A stretch of 64,000 bases of DNA from Shewanella eurypsychrophilus (GCF_007004545.3 NZ_CP045503.2:3132501-3196500), one strand, 5' to 3'. Shown: positions 37,525 through 48,116, numbered from the stretch's first letter. Program-made: numbers and translations. The notes: generated by a model not told the origin, from the letters alone.

Positions 37525-40320
37525 TTATGACTCTAGAAGTAAGATAAGTAATTTGACTGCATTAAGCGCATCATCAAACCGATATTCATCTAACATATCT
37601 TCTAGCCTCTGAAGCTCTTTTGAGTATTTAGATAAACTTGGTAAACGCTTGACTAATTCAAACTGCTCTTCAGCTCCAGTATCATTACCTTCCAATAGCA
37701 CTTGCAACTTACTTAGCTCTAATATTTCAGCCTCGCTAGCAACAGCTTTTTTACTCGCACAGTTATCATGGGCTGACAGCATAAGTTTTTCAATACCAGT
37801 GCTAGCTAAACCTCTACATTGAGGTGAGATCCACCGGGCCATAGTTTCATACATTAATTCCACATTGAGTGGTTTTGAAATATGGTCGTTCATTCCAGCC
37901 GTTATAACTTTTTCTCTGTCTCCTACCATAGCATTTGCTGTCATCGCTAATATTGGTAGGCATTCAAAGCATTCAATTTCTCTAATTTTCCGGCTAGCCT
38001 CATAGCCATCCATCACAGGCATCTGGCAATCCATCAATACACCATCAAAGTCAGGGTCAAGACCTAAAATATCTAACGCTTGCTGGCCATTTTCAGCCAA
38101 TATGACCTCAATATCGCACTGCTGTAGCAGCTCAATCGCAAGCTCCTGATTAATATCATTATCCTCAACAAGTAATATCTTTGCACCTTTAAGCTTTTTC
38201 ATACGTTCCAAACTTGAGGTATTTCGCTTTAAACTCGAGGTACTAACATCAACATACTTGCCTAAAGCATCCCCCATAGCCTCAAGTAAGGTACTCGGGC
38301 TAACTGGCTTCATTAATATGGATTGTAAACTTACTTCTAGTAACTCAACACCTTTAAGAACTTCATCACGACTATAGGCTGTAACCATTATAATCGTTGG
38401 CGTTTGGCTACAATATCTTTGTTGTAATTGCTCAACAACCTCAATACCATTCATTTTTGGCATCTTCCAATCCATCATCACCAGATCAAAAGGCCTACAC
38501 TGCTTTTCTGCTTTGAGTACAGTATCTATTGCCTGAACACCATCAAAAGCAGATTCAACACTTAACCCAAAGCTCTCCAGCATCTCGACGAGTACATTAT
38601 TGGCACATCTATTATCGTCAACGACCAATGCACGTAAGCCTTTTAATTCATCGTAATAAAAAGCACGTTTGGGTAGCTCCTCTTTCTGTAGACCAAAATG
38701 TGCTGTGAAGTGAAAAGTAGAGCCTTTCCCCACATCTGACTCCACCCAAATCTTGCCTTCCATCATCTCTATTAGTTGCTTAGAAATTGCTAGGCCTAGG
38801 CCGGTACCGCCATATTTTCTAGTCGTAGATGTGTCCGCCTGGCTAAAACTTTCAAAGAGCTTACTTTGAGTCTCATCATTCATCCCCATACCAGAGTCTT
38901 TTACCCAGAAATGTAATTCGATCCCCCCCTCGTTACGGCTTAGTTCTTCTACCCCAACTAAAACCTCGCCTCTTTCGGTGAATTTTACCGCGTTATTACC
39001 TAAGTTGAGTAGTATCTGATTAAGACGTAAACGATCTCCAATAAGTGCTGTAGGGATATCGATATTAATAGAGAATAACAATTCAAGACCTTTTTCTTCT
39101 GCATTAATACCAATTAGATTTGCTGTATTATCAAACACCTGTTCTAACCTAAAATCACTTTTGTCTATATCCAGTTTTCCAGCCTCTATTTTTGAAAAGT
39201 CCAAAATGTCATTGATTATGCCGAGCAAATTCTCAGCACTATTATGTACTTTTTCAATATAGTTCCTCTGTTTAGGGGCTAGCTGAGCTTGTAATGCAAG
39301 ATAAGACATTCCAATAATGGCATTCATTGGAGTTCTGACTTCATGAGACATATTCGCTAAAAACTCACTTTTAGCTTTATTGGCTTTCTTGGCTTCTTCG
39401 ATCAATTGGGTTTGAGTAGCCTCTAACTCTTTTTGTCGCTGAATATCAAAGACATACCCATCTAAAAACTGCTTACCACTAATATCACTATCAAAAAAGA
39501 TCCCAATAGAACGTACCCATCTGATATCACCATTAGCTTTAATGATTCGATAAGTGATGTCGTGCATCTCTTTTTTTTCAGTAGTAAGAGCTACAGCTTC
39601 AATAACTTGGTCTAAATCTTCAGGATATATAATATCCACCCACTGCAACTTCTTTGACATAAAATCTTCAGCAGAAAACCCTGAAATTTCCTTAGCGCCA
39701 TAACTGAAAAACTCTACAGGATAATCAGGTGCATTCTCTACTCGCCAAAACATACCAGGTATATTATCAAACAACTTTTGAGTATCGCTTTGAGCTTGCT
39801 TCTGCTTTGTTAAATCAATTCGTATCGAAACTAGTATGTTACCTATAGGAACGGTATGAACCTCCAGCTCGAAATCCCTTCCAGACTTAGACGTTGTTTT
39901 TACTTCCATGGGCTCAATGGGGAAGCCTGTAGCGACACTTTTATCAATTCTTGCTTGCCATTCTTTTTTAACCGTTTTGCGATACTCTGGAGAGGGGTAA
40001 AAATGAACCCAATGGTCATCAACGTGAGGGATATCCTCCTTAGTGTACCCAAGGAGATTAGTCAGAGTTTGGTTGAACGCGATAACCTTACCACCCGGAT
40101 AAAACAGAGCAATAGGCAAAGGCAGAGAGCTAACTAACTTAATAAGCAGTAGCTCTTCTTGAGCGCTTCGATCACTTTCTGTTGATTTTAGCCCCATAAC
40201 CTGGCTGATTAATGTTTTAGCAGAGCCTCCAAAATAGCCTCTACAACCAATAAAAAGTAAGAGTAAAGAACAAATGAAGCCAATAAAAAAAACTATCAAA
40301 AGTAAAGAATAGTTGCTCAA
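37525..40320 (-). CDS. PAS-PAS hybrid histidine kinase with two receivers
   Basis: 931 residues. One N-terminal membrane helix (about 5-28) is followed by two PAS domains (about 60-175 and 180-300), HisKA with NMSHEVRTPMN, HATPase and two receivers (MDWKMPKMNG and [10 protein letters not shown]). From the HisKA domain on it is very close to the kinase at 34240. No response regulator with a DNA-binding domain is nearby, so the output must pass through an HPt protein or another locus. The neighbouring 41165 protein has an HPt domain that could serve. Confidence 0.9.
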   Translation of the reverse strand: MSNYSLLLIVFFIGFICSLLLLFIGCRGYFGGSAKTLISQVMGLKSTESDRSAQEELLLIKLVSSLPLPIALFYPGGKVIAFNQTLTNLLGYTKEDIPHVDDHWVHFYPSPEYRKTVKKEWQARIDKSVATGFPIEPMEVKTTSKSGRDFELEVHTVPIGNILVSIRIDLTKQKQAQSDTQKLFDNIPGMFWRVENAPDYPVEFFSYGAKEISGFSAEDFMSKKLQWVDIIYPEDLDQVIEAVALTTEKKEMHDITYRIIKANGDIRWVRSIGIFFDSDISGKQFLDGYVFDIQRQKELEATQTQLIEEAKKANKAKSEFLANMSHEVRTPMNAIIGMSYLALQAQLAPKQRNYIEKVHNSAENLLGIINDILDFSKIEAGKLDIDKSDFRLEQVFDNTANLIGINAEEKGLELLFSINIDIPTALIGDRLRLNQILLNLGNNAVKFTERGEVLVGVEELSRNEGGIELHFWVKDSGMGMNDETQSKLFESFSQADTSTTRKYGGTGLGLAISKQLIEMMEGKIWVESDVGKGSTFHFTAHFGLQKEELPKRAFYYDELKGLRALVVDDNRCANNVLVEMLESFGLSVESAFDGVQAIDTVLKAEKQCRPFDLVMMDWKMPKMNGIEVVEQLQQRYCSQTPTIIMVTAYSRDEVLKGVELLEVSLQSILMKPVSPSTLLEAMGDALGKYVDVSTSSLKRNTSSLERMKKLKGAKILLVEDNDINQELAIELLQQCDIEVILAENGQQALDILGLDPDFDGVLMDCQMPVMDGYEASRKIREIECFECLPILAMTANAMVGDREKVITAGMNDHISKPLNVELMYETMARWISPQCRGLASTGIEKLMLSAHDNCASKKAVASEAEILELSKLQVLLEGNDTGAEEQFELVKRLPSLSKYSKELQRLEDMLDEYRFDDALNAVKLLILLLES

Positions 40321-40631
40321 AGCAGTCTCCCAATATTATAAACAACATCACGCAATGATTAGTTCATTTGAAATACAACAACCAATTTACCACTAATTAC
40401 GGCGCTGCCACAGCCAATAGGTTAACAATATGTATCGCAAGCAAACAAAATAACAACTTAATCTTAAGCCTCAAAAAGGTGAATACCTCATTCAAGTGAG
40501 GGAAGTATCTAACTCTCTGGTAAAAAACAAAAAGCACCTGTAATGGTGCACAAGGGCGAAGGAGAATGATCTCAACACTTAACCTATCTGAGGCATGATG
40601 AAACATATTACATAGCTGACTACCCCTTAGT

Positions 40632-40967
40632 TCAGGCCTTATCAAACTCTTCAACCAGAATTTCTGAATGGTGTTTCGAGATGGCAACACGATTCCAAAT
40701 AAAAGGCAGCAATGGGTTAGGCAGCCAATATCTCCAAGCTAAACTCTTACTTACTTCACCTTTTGCATCAACGTAATCAAGCCACACATAAAGAAACTTA
40801 TAAATACAAAAGCCAGGTAAATAGTTAGTTTTAAACCCATTTGTTTGAAGGTAATCTCGATGAATATAGTAATTCCCCTCAAAGGGTGTGATGTACCAGC
40901 CAACAGGCCCTTCAGCAATTAAAGTTTTTGATTTTGTATGAAAAATTCTGATATATTTTTTGCTCAT
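40632..40967 (-). CDS. DUF427-like small protein
   Basis: 111 residues from the ATG at 40967 (a TTG lies 6 bp upstream). The order of segments IRIFHTKSKTLIAE, YYIHRDYL, IYKFLYVWLDY, LAWRYWLPNPLL and WNRVAIS follows DUF427 proteins, although key residues are degenerate. Function unknown. It lies between the two kinase groups on the same strand. A 97-codon frame that partly overlaps it at 40397 is not supported. Confidence 0.5.
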   Translation of the reverse strand: MSKKYIRIFHTKSKTLIAEGPVGWYITPFEGNYYIHRDYLQTNGFKTNYLPGFCIYKFLYVWLDYVDAKGEVSKSLAWRYWLPNPLLPFIWNRVAISKHHSEILVEEFDKA

Positions 40968-41164
40968 AACCAATTCAACCTTTAGCTAATTAACGATCCC
41001 AAAGGTAACTTTTATCACAAGCTTGTATTAATGATTAGCTTAAGGCTGCTCTAGACATTGCGAGCCTACTGTGGAGCGCACACCAAATAGTGCGCTCCCT
41101 ATGGCTTTTAAGCTTAAAATATGTTCTGAAACACTCGAGCTTGACCCCCTGTTAAAACTAAATT

Positions 41165-44100
41165 TTAGTTCGTAAGCCTAAGCCTAAGGCTTAGTAAAGT
41201 AGAGTTAATATGATAAGAAATAAAGTCATTTGCACCTTTTTCAATCCCAACAGCATAGTCAGAATCATTAAGCTCATGGTCTGATATAAAGAAAATTTTA
41301 ACAGCCTTCCCTTTTTCCAGCCTAATTTTGCTGCACAAGGCTAATGCACTAGTCTTTAATTGCTCTGAATATCCAATTAACACATACTTGGGATTATGCT
41401 TTTCTAATAATGATTCCATAGCCTTGTCATAATTAGGGTAGAAGATCACTTTGTACTGGGTTTTCAACTCTCGGATAAACTCTTTTATCGTACTAGAAGG
41501 CTTATCCACTAATACCATTGTTGTTTTTTCACTAGTTAAATTGACTGCTTGAAGAAGCTCCCCCTGTGTAACTTCTGGACATAAGAGTAACTCGTTACAT
41601 TGATCCGCTAACACCTTAGAAAAGCTAGCTATGCTATCTGAATCAATTGTTAGTGTTTCTTTTAACTCTTGTTCAAGGTTTGCAGCCAACTGGCCTACAT
41701 CATTCAACCCTAAATTTGCCGCACTTCCTTTAATAGTATGGGCAAGTGAAGTTAGCTGCGCGGGCGATAACTCATCATCTAAAATACCTTGCTGATATTT
41801 AGTGGCAAAGCGGTGCAGCAATTTAAGAAGAAGTGATTGATTGTTACTACAGCGCTTAAGTGCTTCATTAATTTCCACATTTGGTAGTTTCAATTGTGAA
41901 GTTTCTGCAACTTCTATCATTGTATTAACTTCCTTATTGGCTTGAGATAAGCATTGGTAGATACACTCGCTAAGTAGCTGGTGATCGATAGGCTTACTAA
42001 TATGGTCATTCATACCCGCAGCAAGAAAACGCTCCCTATCACCAACTAGGGCATGCGCAGTCATCGCTATAATAGGGAGATCTGCCAAGTGCATGTATTG
42101 GACTTGATGTGATAACTCTCGAACTTCATTAACAGCTTCGACACCACCTAAAATAGGCATATCAATATCCATCAACACGAGATCAAAAGAGTTTTTCATA
42201 ATACTTTTCACGGCAGCATAACCATCGCCAACAATGGTGACATTCAGACCTTGCTGCTCTAATAGCTCTCTGACAATCTCTTGATTTATTTCATCATCAT
42301 CAGCAATCAAAATTCGAAAAGCATGTTCAAATTTTAATTTACGTAATTGGCTTCCCTGTGCTTGAGAGCTACCATCTAAAATAGATTGAACTCGCTTCAA
42401 GCTAGAGGTCAATTGAACATACTGATTAAACCCTAATACTTTAAGTCTCTGAGGAAAAGTGGCACCGAGCTCAAGTAAAGGTATCACCTCCAAAACTTGA
42501 TGTGATTGGATCACTTTTTCAATCAAGTCAGTCGTTAAATTATCATCACCACCTACGATGAGTTTATCAAACGTAGTTGATTGGCCGTTCAGTAGAAAAA
42601 GCATAAAGTCTCTAGAAGAAAATATGGTCACTCTATGTTCTAATAATTCAAGTTTATCAGTTAATTGCGTTATATTTTCTTTTTCTGCAATAATTGCGAC
42701 ATTAAGGGTATCTGTTGCTAAAGGAATATGTTGAGTTGAAATATCAAACGTAACAGTAAAAGAGAAACAACTTCCCTCATTAGTTTTACTACTGACATAA
42801 AGCTCACCTTGCATTAACACAGCGAGTTCACAGCATAGACTTAATCCTAGGCCTGGCTGTAATACCGATTCATCACTCTTGCTAATCACACCTTCTATAT
42901 GACCAGCACCAATACCTATACCCGTATCACATAAGCTAAACCTAACCGTTAACTTCCCTTCCGTTTGTTCCAACAAAGCTACTCGTAACGTTATTTCACC
43001 ATACTCTGTATAAGCGAGTGCATTGGTCATTAAGTTGAGTAATAGCTGCTGTACTCGATTACGATCTCCCAACAAAGCAGGCAGAAAGCCTTTAGGCATA
43101 TCAAGTGAGAATTTAAGTCCTTTACTGTAAATCCTTGCACCAACCATATCAATCAAGTTATCAAGAACATCATCAAGCAGAAACGTCTCTTTCTTAAGTG
43201 CTAACTCTCCACGCTCAAGCTTACTAATATCGACAATATCATCAACCACGCCTAACATATAACTGGTTGAATTTCTCATTTTCAGTAAATAGTCACGTAA
43301 CTCGGGCTCAATTTCACACTGTAAAGCGAGATGACTTAAGCCTAGAACACTATTTATTGGAGTCCTAACCTCTTTGCTCACTCTTGCAAGAAAATCACTT
43401 TTAGCTTGATTCGCTTGCTCAGCCTTTAAGGTTGCCTCATTGAGTAATGAGAGTGTTGATTTTAACTCTGACTCAGCTAACTGCCTTTGCTCTATCTCTT
43501 GCTTAAGTTGCCTATTTATATCAAGTGTTTTTCTTTGAGATAAAGCCTGACTTGAAGAGATATACCTGTGGTCTATCTCCGGTAGAACCTTTCCTTTGCT
43601 CCATAAGTTAGCTTCATTAAGCTCTTGACCTTGAAGTAAATATTTATCCTTGTAAGAGGAGCCCCAAAGTTTTAATTTTTCAGCATACGGCCTTATATTT
43701 TGTAATTGAGCACTTAACCAAGCAAGATTGAACACTTCCTCATAAACTTTTGTTCTTACACGAATGACACCTTTACGCTGTGAAATTAGCCCCGTTAAAT
43801 ACAGTCGACTAATATCACCCACCTTATCGATTTGAAGTTCACCAATAGGGCTGGATAATAATTCAGCATAAGTTGCGAGGCTATGAACCGAGACCTTATC
43901 ATCTAATATCAGGCGATCTTTGATAGTTCGTAGGTGTTCAGGATTATCATTACTCTTCCAATCATCAATAATTTTTTCTTTAACAACTTTATCGACAAGT
44001 GCTTGCTCAGTGAGAGGAACTTGCCTAGTCAGCTCCCCTTTAGGACTAAATACATTCGCGTTGTCAATCACAAGCTGACAGATCTTTTGTGTTAAAAATG

Positions 44101-44833
44101 GCTGACCATGACTCCAATATAGAACAGCCTCTAGCAATCGCTCAGACTGATAACCCTCTATAGCCAATGCAGCACACAAAGGCATTGCTTCGGAAAGTGA
44201 AAAACCTTCCAAAGCAATAGAGCGTCCAATATTGAATGGCGACCGTTTCGGGTTTGCAATTAACTCAGAAGGAAGTGCAACACCAAAAAATGCAAAACTC
44301 AAATTACGCAGCTCGCTTTTCTCAGCTCGTAAATTATAGCAAGAACGAATGACAGAGAAAAAATCATCAGCAGGAAAAGGAAGGCTAAGAACAGAATCTA
44401 CCTCATCAAAAAAGATCACCATCTCTTTTTCAGTGTAGAGTTCGAGTAGTTTATGTTGGAGAAAATGCGCTAACTTTTGAGCTGGAGTTATATCGCCTAG
44501 CGCCTTCCACCATTTGACCATAGCAGAGTCAACAGTCGGTAATGCGAACCCATGCCATAACTCTGAAATGATACCGGCATACCATTGCTCAGGGCTTACA
44601 CCTACACTACCTATGCGGCTCAGGTCTAAAAAGCAGCAGTGGCAGCCTTTTTCTGTCAGCCTAGACTTTACATTGAGAAGCAGTGATGACTTACCCACTT
44701 GCCTAGAGTTAAACACATAACAAAGCTCTCGTTTTTTCAGGGACTGGTATAACTGTATATCAGCCTCACGTTTGATATATATCGATGTCTGCTCAGAAAT
44801 ACTACCACCGATCTGAAAACTACGAGAGTCCAT
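41165..44833 (-). CDS. AAA-like ATPase fused to degenerate hybrid kinase with HPt
   Basis: 1222 residues. An N-terminal AAA-like domain (Walker A SRQVGKSS near 42, Walker B VIFFDEVD near 140) of the AAA_35 type is followed by a coiled coil (about 440-490). Then comes a HisKA-like helix in which the phospho-acceptor His is Lys (VSKEVRTPIN, about 492). The HATPase has DTGIGIG and GLGLSL. A receiver (LIADDDEINQE, LMDIDMP), an HPt domain with AHTIKGSAANLG (about 1035) and a degenerate C-terminal receiver complete it. The intact HPt suggests a phosphotransfer hub rather than a kinase. It is in an operon with the AAA gene 15 bp upstream. Confidence 0.85.
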   Translation of the reverse strand: MDSRSFQIGGSISEQTSIYIKREADIQLYQSLKKRELCYVFNSRQVGKSSLLLNVKSRLTEKGCHCCFLDLSRIGSVGVSPEQWYAGIISELWHGFALPTVDSAMVKWWKALGDITPAQKLAHFLQHKLLELYTEKEMVIFFDEVDSVLSLPFPADDFFSVIRSCYNLRAEKSELRNLSFAFFGVALPSELIANPKRSPFNIGRSIALEGFSLSEAMPLCAALAIEGYQSERLLEAVLYWSHGQPFLTQKICQLVIDNANVFSPKGELTRQVPLTEQALVDKVVKEKIIDDWKSNDNPEHLRTIKDRLILDDKVSVHSLATYAELLSSPIGELQIDKVGDISRLYLTGLISQRKGVIRVRTKVYEEVFNLAWLSAQLQNIRPYAEKLKLWGSSYKDKYLLQGQELNEANLWSKGKVLPEIDHRYISSSQALSQRKTLDINRQLKQEIEQRQLAESELKSTLSLLNEATLKAEQANQAKSDFLARVSKEVRTPINSVLGLSHLALQCEIEPELRDYLLKMRNSTSYMLGVVDDIVDISKLERGELALKKETFLLDDVLDNLIDMVGARIYSKGLKFSLDMPKGFLPALLGDRNRVQQLLLNLMTNALAYTEYGEITLRVALLEQTEGKLTVRFSLCDTGIGIGAGHIEGVISKSDESVLQPGLGLSLCCELAVLMQGELYVSSKTNEGSCFSFTVTFDISTQHIPLATDTLNVAIIAEKENITQLTDKLELLEHRVTIFSSRDFMLFLLNGQSTTFDKLIVGGDDNLTTDLIEKVIQSHQVLEVIPLLELGATFPQRLKVLGFNQYVQLTSSLKRVQSILDGSSQAQGSQLRKLKFEHAFRILIADDDEINQEIVRELLEQQGLNVTIVGDGYAAVKSIMKNSFDLVLMDIDMPILGGVEAVNEVRELSHQVQYMHLADLPIIAMTAHALVGDRERFLAAGMNDHISKPIDHQLLSECIYQCLSQANKEVNTMIEVAETSQLKLPNVEINEALKRCSNNQSLLLKLLHRFATKYQQGILDDELSPAQLTSLAHTIKGSAANLGLNDVGQLAANLEQELKETLTIDSDSIASFSKVLADQCNELLLCPEVTQGELLQAVNLTSEKTTMVLVDKPSSTIKEFIRELKTQYKVIFYPNYDKAMESLLEKHNPKYVLIGYSEQLKTSALALCSKIRLEKGKAVKIFFISDHELNDSDYAVGIEKGANDFISYHINSTLLSLRLRLTN

Positions 44834-44848
44834 ATTCGTTACCCAGTT

Positions 44849-46171
44849 TTAAAATGATAAGTTATCTTTAAGGTACTTACTCAACATCTTATTCTTGAGC
44901 TTTGGCTTACCGTCATCAACTTTTACAACCCCTAGTCGCTCTAACTGATACATTTCTATCAAAGTTAACTCTTGAGTAGGCTGAGATATGAGCTTTTTAA
45001 AACCACTAAGGGCATCTGAATTAGCGCTAATATCCTGTAGTATTTGTTGGAAAAAGCTGCTAAATAGACCAGATGGCTTACTTGCTTTATCCAGTAATTC
45101 GCTAAACGCTAGAGAAGGGCTTTCTATTAGTCCCCTTTCACTAGCCAATGAATATAAAGCTAATTGGCATAAGTAAGGATGGCCACCTAAGGTATTCAAC
45201 ATAACCGTAATAGGACTGACAGCCATACCATCATTGCGCCAGTTGTAACCATAAACACTAGCTAACCTTGATAGCTGTTCTCCATCAAACGGGGTTAACT
45301 CGATGGGTAGTCCAACATTAAATGGTGATAAATTAATATCTAGGTTCACATAAACTTCTGTGGAGTATATCAGCACCTGCCGGAGGTTTTGCATCACAGG
45401 GTTATGTTTAGACTCCTCAAACCATGATCTCAACAAAGGTAGGAAATCACGACTTACATCTTCATGATCAAAAATTAGGTTCAGCTCATTAATCGTCAGT
45501 AATAAAGGCTGGTTAATTTGTGGTAAAACATAGTGCTTTAAGAAGTTACTACAACTTAATTTACTGCCTGTTAACTCATTCCAATAGTCATCTAACTTTG
45601 GTTCAAGATTAACCTGTGCGCAGATTTGTAAACTCACCCAGCGTAATAACTTATCTAAATCAGTTAAAATAGCGCTATCAGCTTGCATAAAGTCAATATT
45701 AACAACCTTAAACCCTTCACTATCAGCTTGATCTACAAGCCTAGAAAGCAAAGAGCTTTTCCCCATTTTTCGTGGGCCTTTGATACGCACGACAGAACCT
45801 GGCCGTAATAGCTCTTTATAAGCCCTAGCTTCCTCTTCGGTTCGCTCTATATAAAATGGTGAACTAAAAGAGATGGCGCCACTCGGGTATTCTAAGGGTA
45901 CCTCCCGGTCGTTACTGAGAGACTCAAACTTTTCTTCGAGAAGTGGCCTAAAGTTACGCTTTGTCACCGAGCAATTTAGCGCACTACTAAGCTCCTTCCA
46001 TAGCTGAGAACCACCTTTGCGTACATAGTCATGATCATAAGAAGTTTCTTCAGCAATAATGTTATAGCCTTTTCCCTCCCAAGATAATCTAAAAACTTCG
46101 ACCTTTATTAGGTTAAGGCTATCTTCTGGCAGTATAGTTGCCAACAAATCTTTAGCTTCATGATGGTTCAT
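44849..46171 (-). CDS. vMAP-type HTH and AAA-like ATPase
   Basis: About 440 residues. The N-terminal 90 residues (YNIIAEETSYDHDYVRKGGSQLWKEL, shortened here: AEETSYDHDYV and KGGSQLW) match the helix-turn-helix that precedes AAA-like domains in cyanobacterial and other conflict proteins. Walker A GPRKMGKSS lies near 155 and TINELNL is a probable Walker B. An upstream frame to 46234 exists, but GAGAGAG before the ATG at 46171 supports this start. It is the first gene of a two-gene operon with the AAA-kinase fusion, which has the same AAA domain. Confidence 0.75.
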   Translation of the reverse strand: MNHHEAKDLLATILPEDSLNLIKVEVFRLSWEGKGYNIIAEETSYDHDYVRKGGSQLWKELSSALNCSVTKRNFRPLLEEKFESLSNDREVPLEYPSGAISFSSPFYIERTEEEARAYKELLRPGSVVRIKGPRKMGKSSLLSRLVDQADSEGFKVVNIDFMQADSAILTDLDKLLRWVSLQICAQVNLEPKLDDYWNELTGSKLSCSNFLKHYVLPQINQPLLLTINELNLIFDHEDVSRDFLPLLRSWFEESKHNPVMQNLRQVLIYSTEVYVNLDINLSPFNVGLPIELTPFDGEQLSRLASVYGYNWRNDGMAVSPITVMLNTLGGHPYLCQLALYSLASERGLIESPSLAFSELLDKASKPSGLFSSFFQQILQDISANSDALSGFKKLISQPTQELTLIEMYQLERLGVVKVDDGKPKLKNKMLSKYLKDNLSF

Positions 46172-46234
46172 TAATACTCTCTCTTCAATCAAAAACACTG
46201 CGTCAAGTTGGTACACCCTAAACTCAACTAACAT

Positions 46235-46771
46235 TAAGATCTTACAACATCATACAGTTTACAGACACCAATAATCACAACAAAGTAACAACGTGACACT
46301 TAGAGGCTACATTTAAGGAGCCAGTCACAAAGGCAATACTGACTGCCAATAGAAATAACAAACCTAAGGTTTAAGATATTCAATCACTCTGTAACTTGCT
46401 TCAGAGTTTCCGACTGTACTTTCAAATCACTTAATCATAACTATCTTCTTAGTTTTTATATGTACATATATTCTCTCAGTCCTCGGCAAACTGATGTGTA
46501 ATATCAAGGAGGGACAGTGTCATTTTACTATTCGTTTACTGGACAATTTTTGCTATTTCTATTCAAACAATAATCGCTATCACTCGCTACATAGCTATAC
46601 AAACCAACATTTTCTTTACACCATCTATGTTTTTACACTAGCTTTAGTTATTAATATATTTGCGGTTATTGAAAAATAAGAGTGTGAAGCTAGTCTTTGT
46701 GTGATGAACAAAATCAGTTGCATTGATACAGGAACTTAAGTGAAGACACACCATTATCTTCTAAGTCACTC
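46235..46771. other. Divergent intergenic region
   Basis: It holds one exact ATGTGT at 46494 and an imperfect partner CAGTGT at 46515, again 21 bp apart and pointing toward the AAA/kinase operon. This could be a weak ACACAT-type operator. A 62-codon plus-strand frame here has no further support. Confidence 0.35.
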
Positions 46772-46856
46772 TCACATACTTCATTGCCATGACACATTTG
46801 TGTGCCTAACTAACACATACAAAAAGTTTGCCTTAAGCAAGAGTAGTGACTTATAT
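46772..46856 (+). promoter_or_regulatory. ACACAT repeats and promoter of egtBD
   Basis: ACACAT at 46792 and 46813 (21 bp apart) with an imperfect TCACAT at 46772. TTGCCT at 46828 and TTATAT at 46851 form a plausible -35/-10 pair with 17-bp spacing. The -10 is about one helical turn farther from the repeats than at most other sites, as in class I activation. Confidence 0.7.
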
Positions 46857-46880
46857 AGAGTTAAATAAAAGGGAGATGAT

Positions 46881-48116
46881 ATGGCTACTAGTGATAGTTG
46901 CGATAGGGAGGAGTTAATCCTACGGTTTTCAGAAACAAGGAAAACAACTGCTGATATTTGTGCACATTTAGAGATAGAAGATCTATGTATTCAACCTAGT
47001 GCAGAGGTAAGCCCTCCGAAATGGCACCTAGGCCACACAACTTGGTTTTTTGAAGAACTTATCTTGCAGCAGTATTGTAATGACTATAATCGCTTTGATA
47101 AGCAATTTAGCTTACTGTTTAACTCCTACTATAAATCTGCCGGGCTGCATTGGACCCAGAAAGATCGCGGCAATCTTTCTAGACCAACGGTATCCAAAAT
47201 CTATCAATACCGACAGATTGTCGATGACGCTATAGTATCTTTACTTGAAAATGGAATAGCATCTGAAGTTGCTGCAATTTTAGAAATTGGCATTCAACAT
47301 GAACAGCAGCATCAAGAGTTACTTTATATGGATATAAAGTACATCTTACATTGCAACCCTAACCCACCTGCCTATTCCCCCCTTCCTCTTGAATCCGCAA
47401 TCGAGATAACTGAGTCATGGCGAAAGCTTGATGAGCAACTTGTCAATATTGGCCATAGTGACAACGGGTATGCATTTGACAATGAATCACCGCAACATAA
47501 AGCCTACTTAGCTAGCTTCTCTATATCAGAGAACACAGTGACAAACGGAGAATACCTTTCATTTATCGAAGCGGGGGCTTACCAACAAGCTAAATATTGG
47601 TTGAGTATGGGCTGGGATTGGATAAATAAAAATCAGATATCCTCCCCTCTATATTGGCAAAACATTGATGGGGTTTGGTATGAATACACCCTACATGGTC
47701 TAGCTCCTTTAGAGAAAAATGCTCCAGTTGTTCATATCAGCTACTTTGAAGCGAATGCCTTTGCAAACTGGCGAGGTTGTCGCTTACCGACAGAGCAGGA
47801 GTTTGAGCACTACTTACACAGCACTGACAGTACTGTTTCAAGTCATAGTGATGCTTTACATCCGATTCGAGCTAGCGATGCTACAAACCAAGTTTGGTGT
47901 TGGACCCAAAGTCATTACTCCGCCTACCCAGGATATAGGCCCTTTAAGGGCAAGCTCGAAGAGTACAATGGTAAGTTCATGTGTAATCAATTTGTACTAC
48001 GTGGGGGCTGTGTTACCACTCCTCATGGGCATTATCGTCATAGCTATAGAAATTTTTATCAACCTCATCAACAGTGGATGTTTTCAGGCATCAGATTAGC
48101 AAAGGATCTATCATGA
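46881..48116 (+). CDS. egtB: Ergothioneine synthase EgtB
   Basis: 411 residues. The N-terminal DinB-like domain has KWHLGHTTWF (about 48-57) and QHEQQHQELL (about 140), giving the three-His iron site. The C-terminal sulfatase-modifying-factor (FGE) domain has RGCRLPTEQEFE and LRGGCVTTP. EgtB joins hercynine to a thiol with O2 to form the sulfoxide precursor of ergothioneine. Its stop overlaps the egtD start (ATGA). No EgtC or EgtE gene is present, so the lyase is elsewhere. An ACACAT promoter lies upstream. Confidence 0.92.
   Translation: MATSDSCDREELILRFSETRKTTADICAHLEIEDLCIQPSAEVSPPKWHLGHTTWFFEELILQQYCNDYNRFDKQFSLLFNSYYKSAGLHWTQKDRGNLSRPTVSKIYQYRQIVDDAIVSLLENGIASEVAAILEIGIQHEQQHQELLYMDIKYILHCNPNPPAYSPLPLESAIEITESWRKLDEQLVNIGHSDNGYAFDNESPQHKAYLASFSISENTVTNGEYLSFIEAGAYQQAKYWLSMGWDWINKNQISSPLYWQNIDGVWYEYTLHGLAPLEKNAPVVHISYFEANAFANWRGCRLPTEQEFEHYLHSTDSTVSSHSDALHPIRASDATNQVWCWTQSHYSAYPGYRPFKGKLEEYNGKFMCNQFVLRGGCVTTPHGHYRHSYRNFYQPHQQWMFSGIRLAKDLS

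Noticed and set aside
40397..40690. 97-codon minus-strand frame
   Set aside because: Overlaps the DUF427-like gene in another frame and has no start signal.
46494..46679. 62-codon plus-strand frame
   Set aside because: No promoter or homology; begins inside an ATGTGT element.
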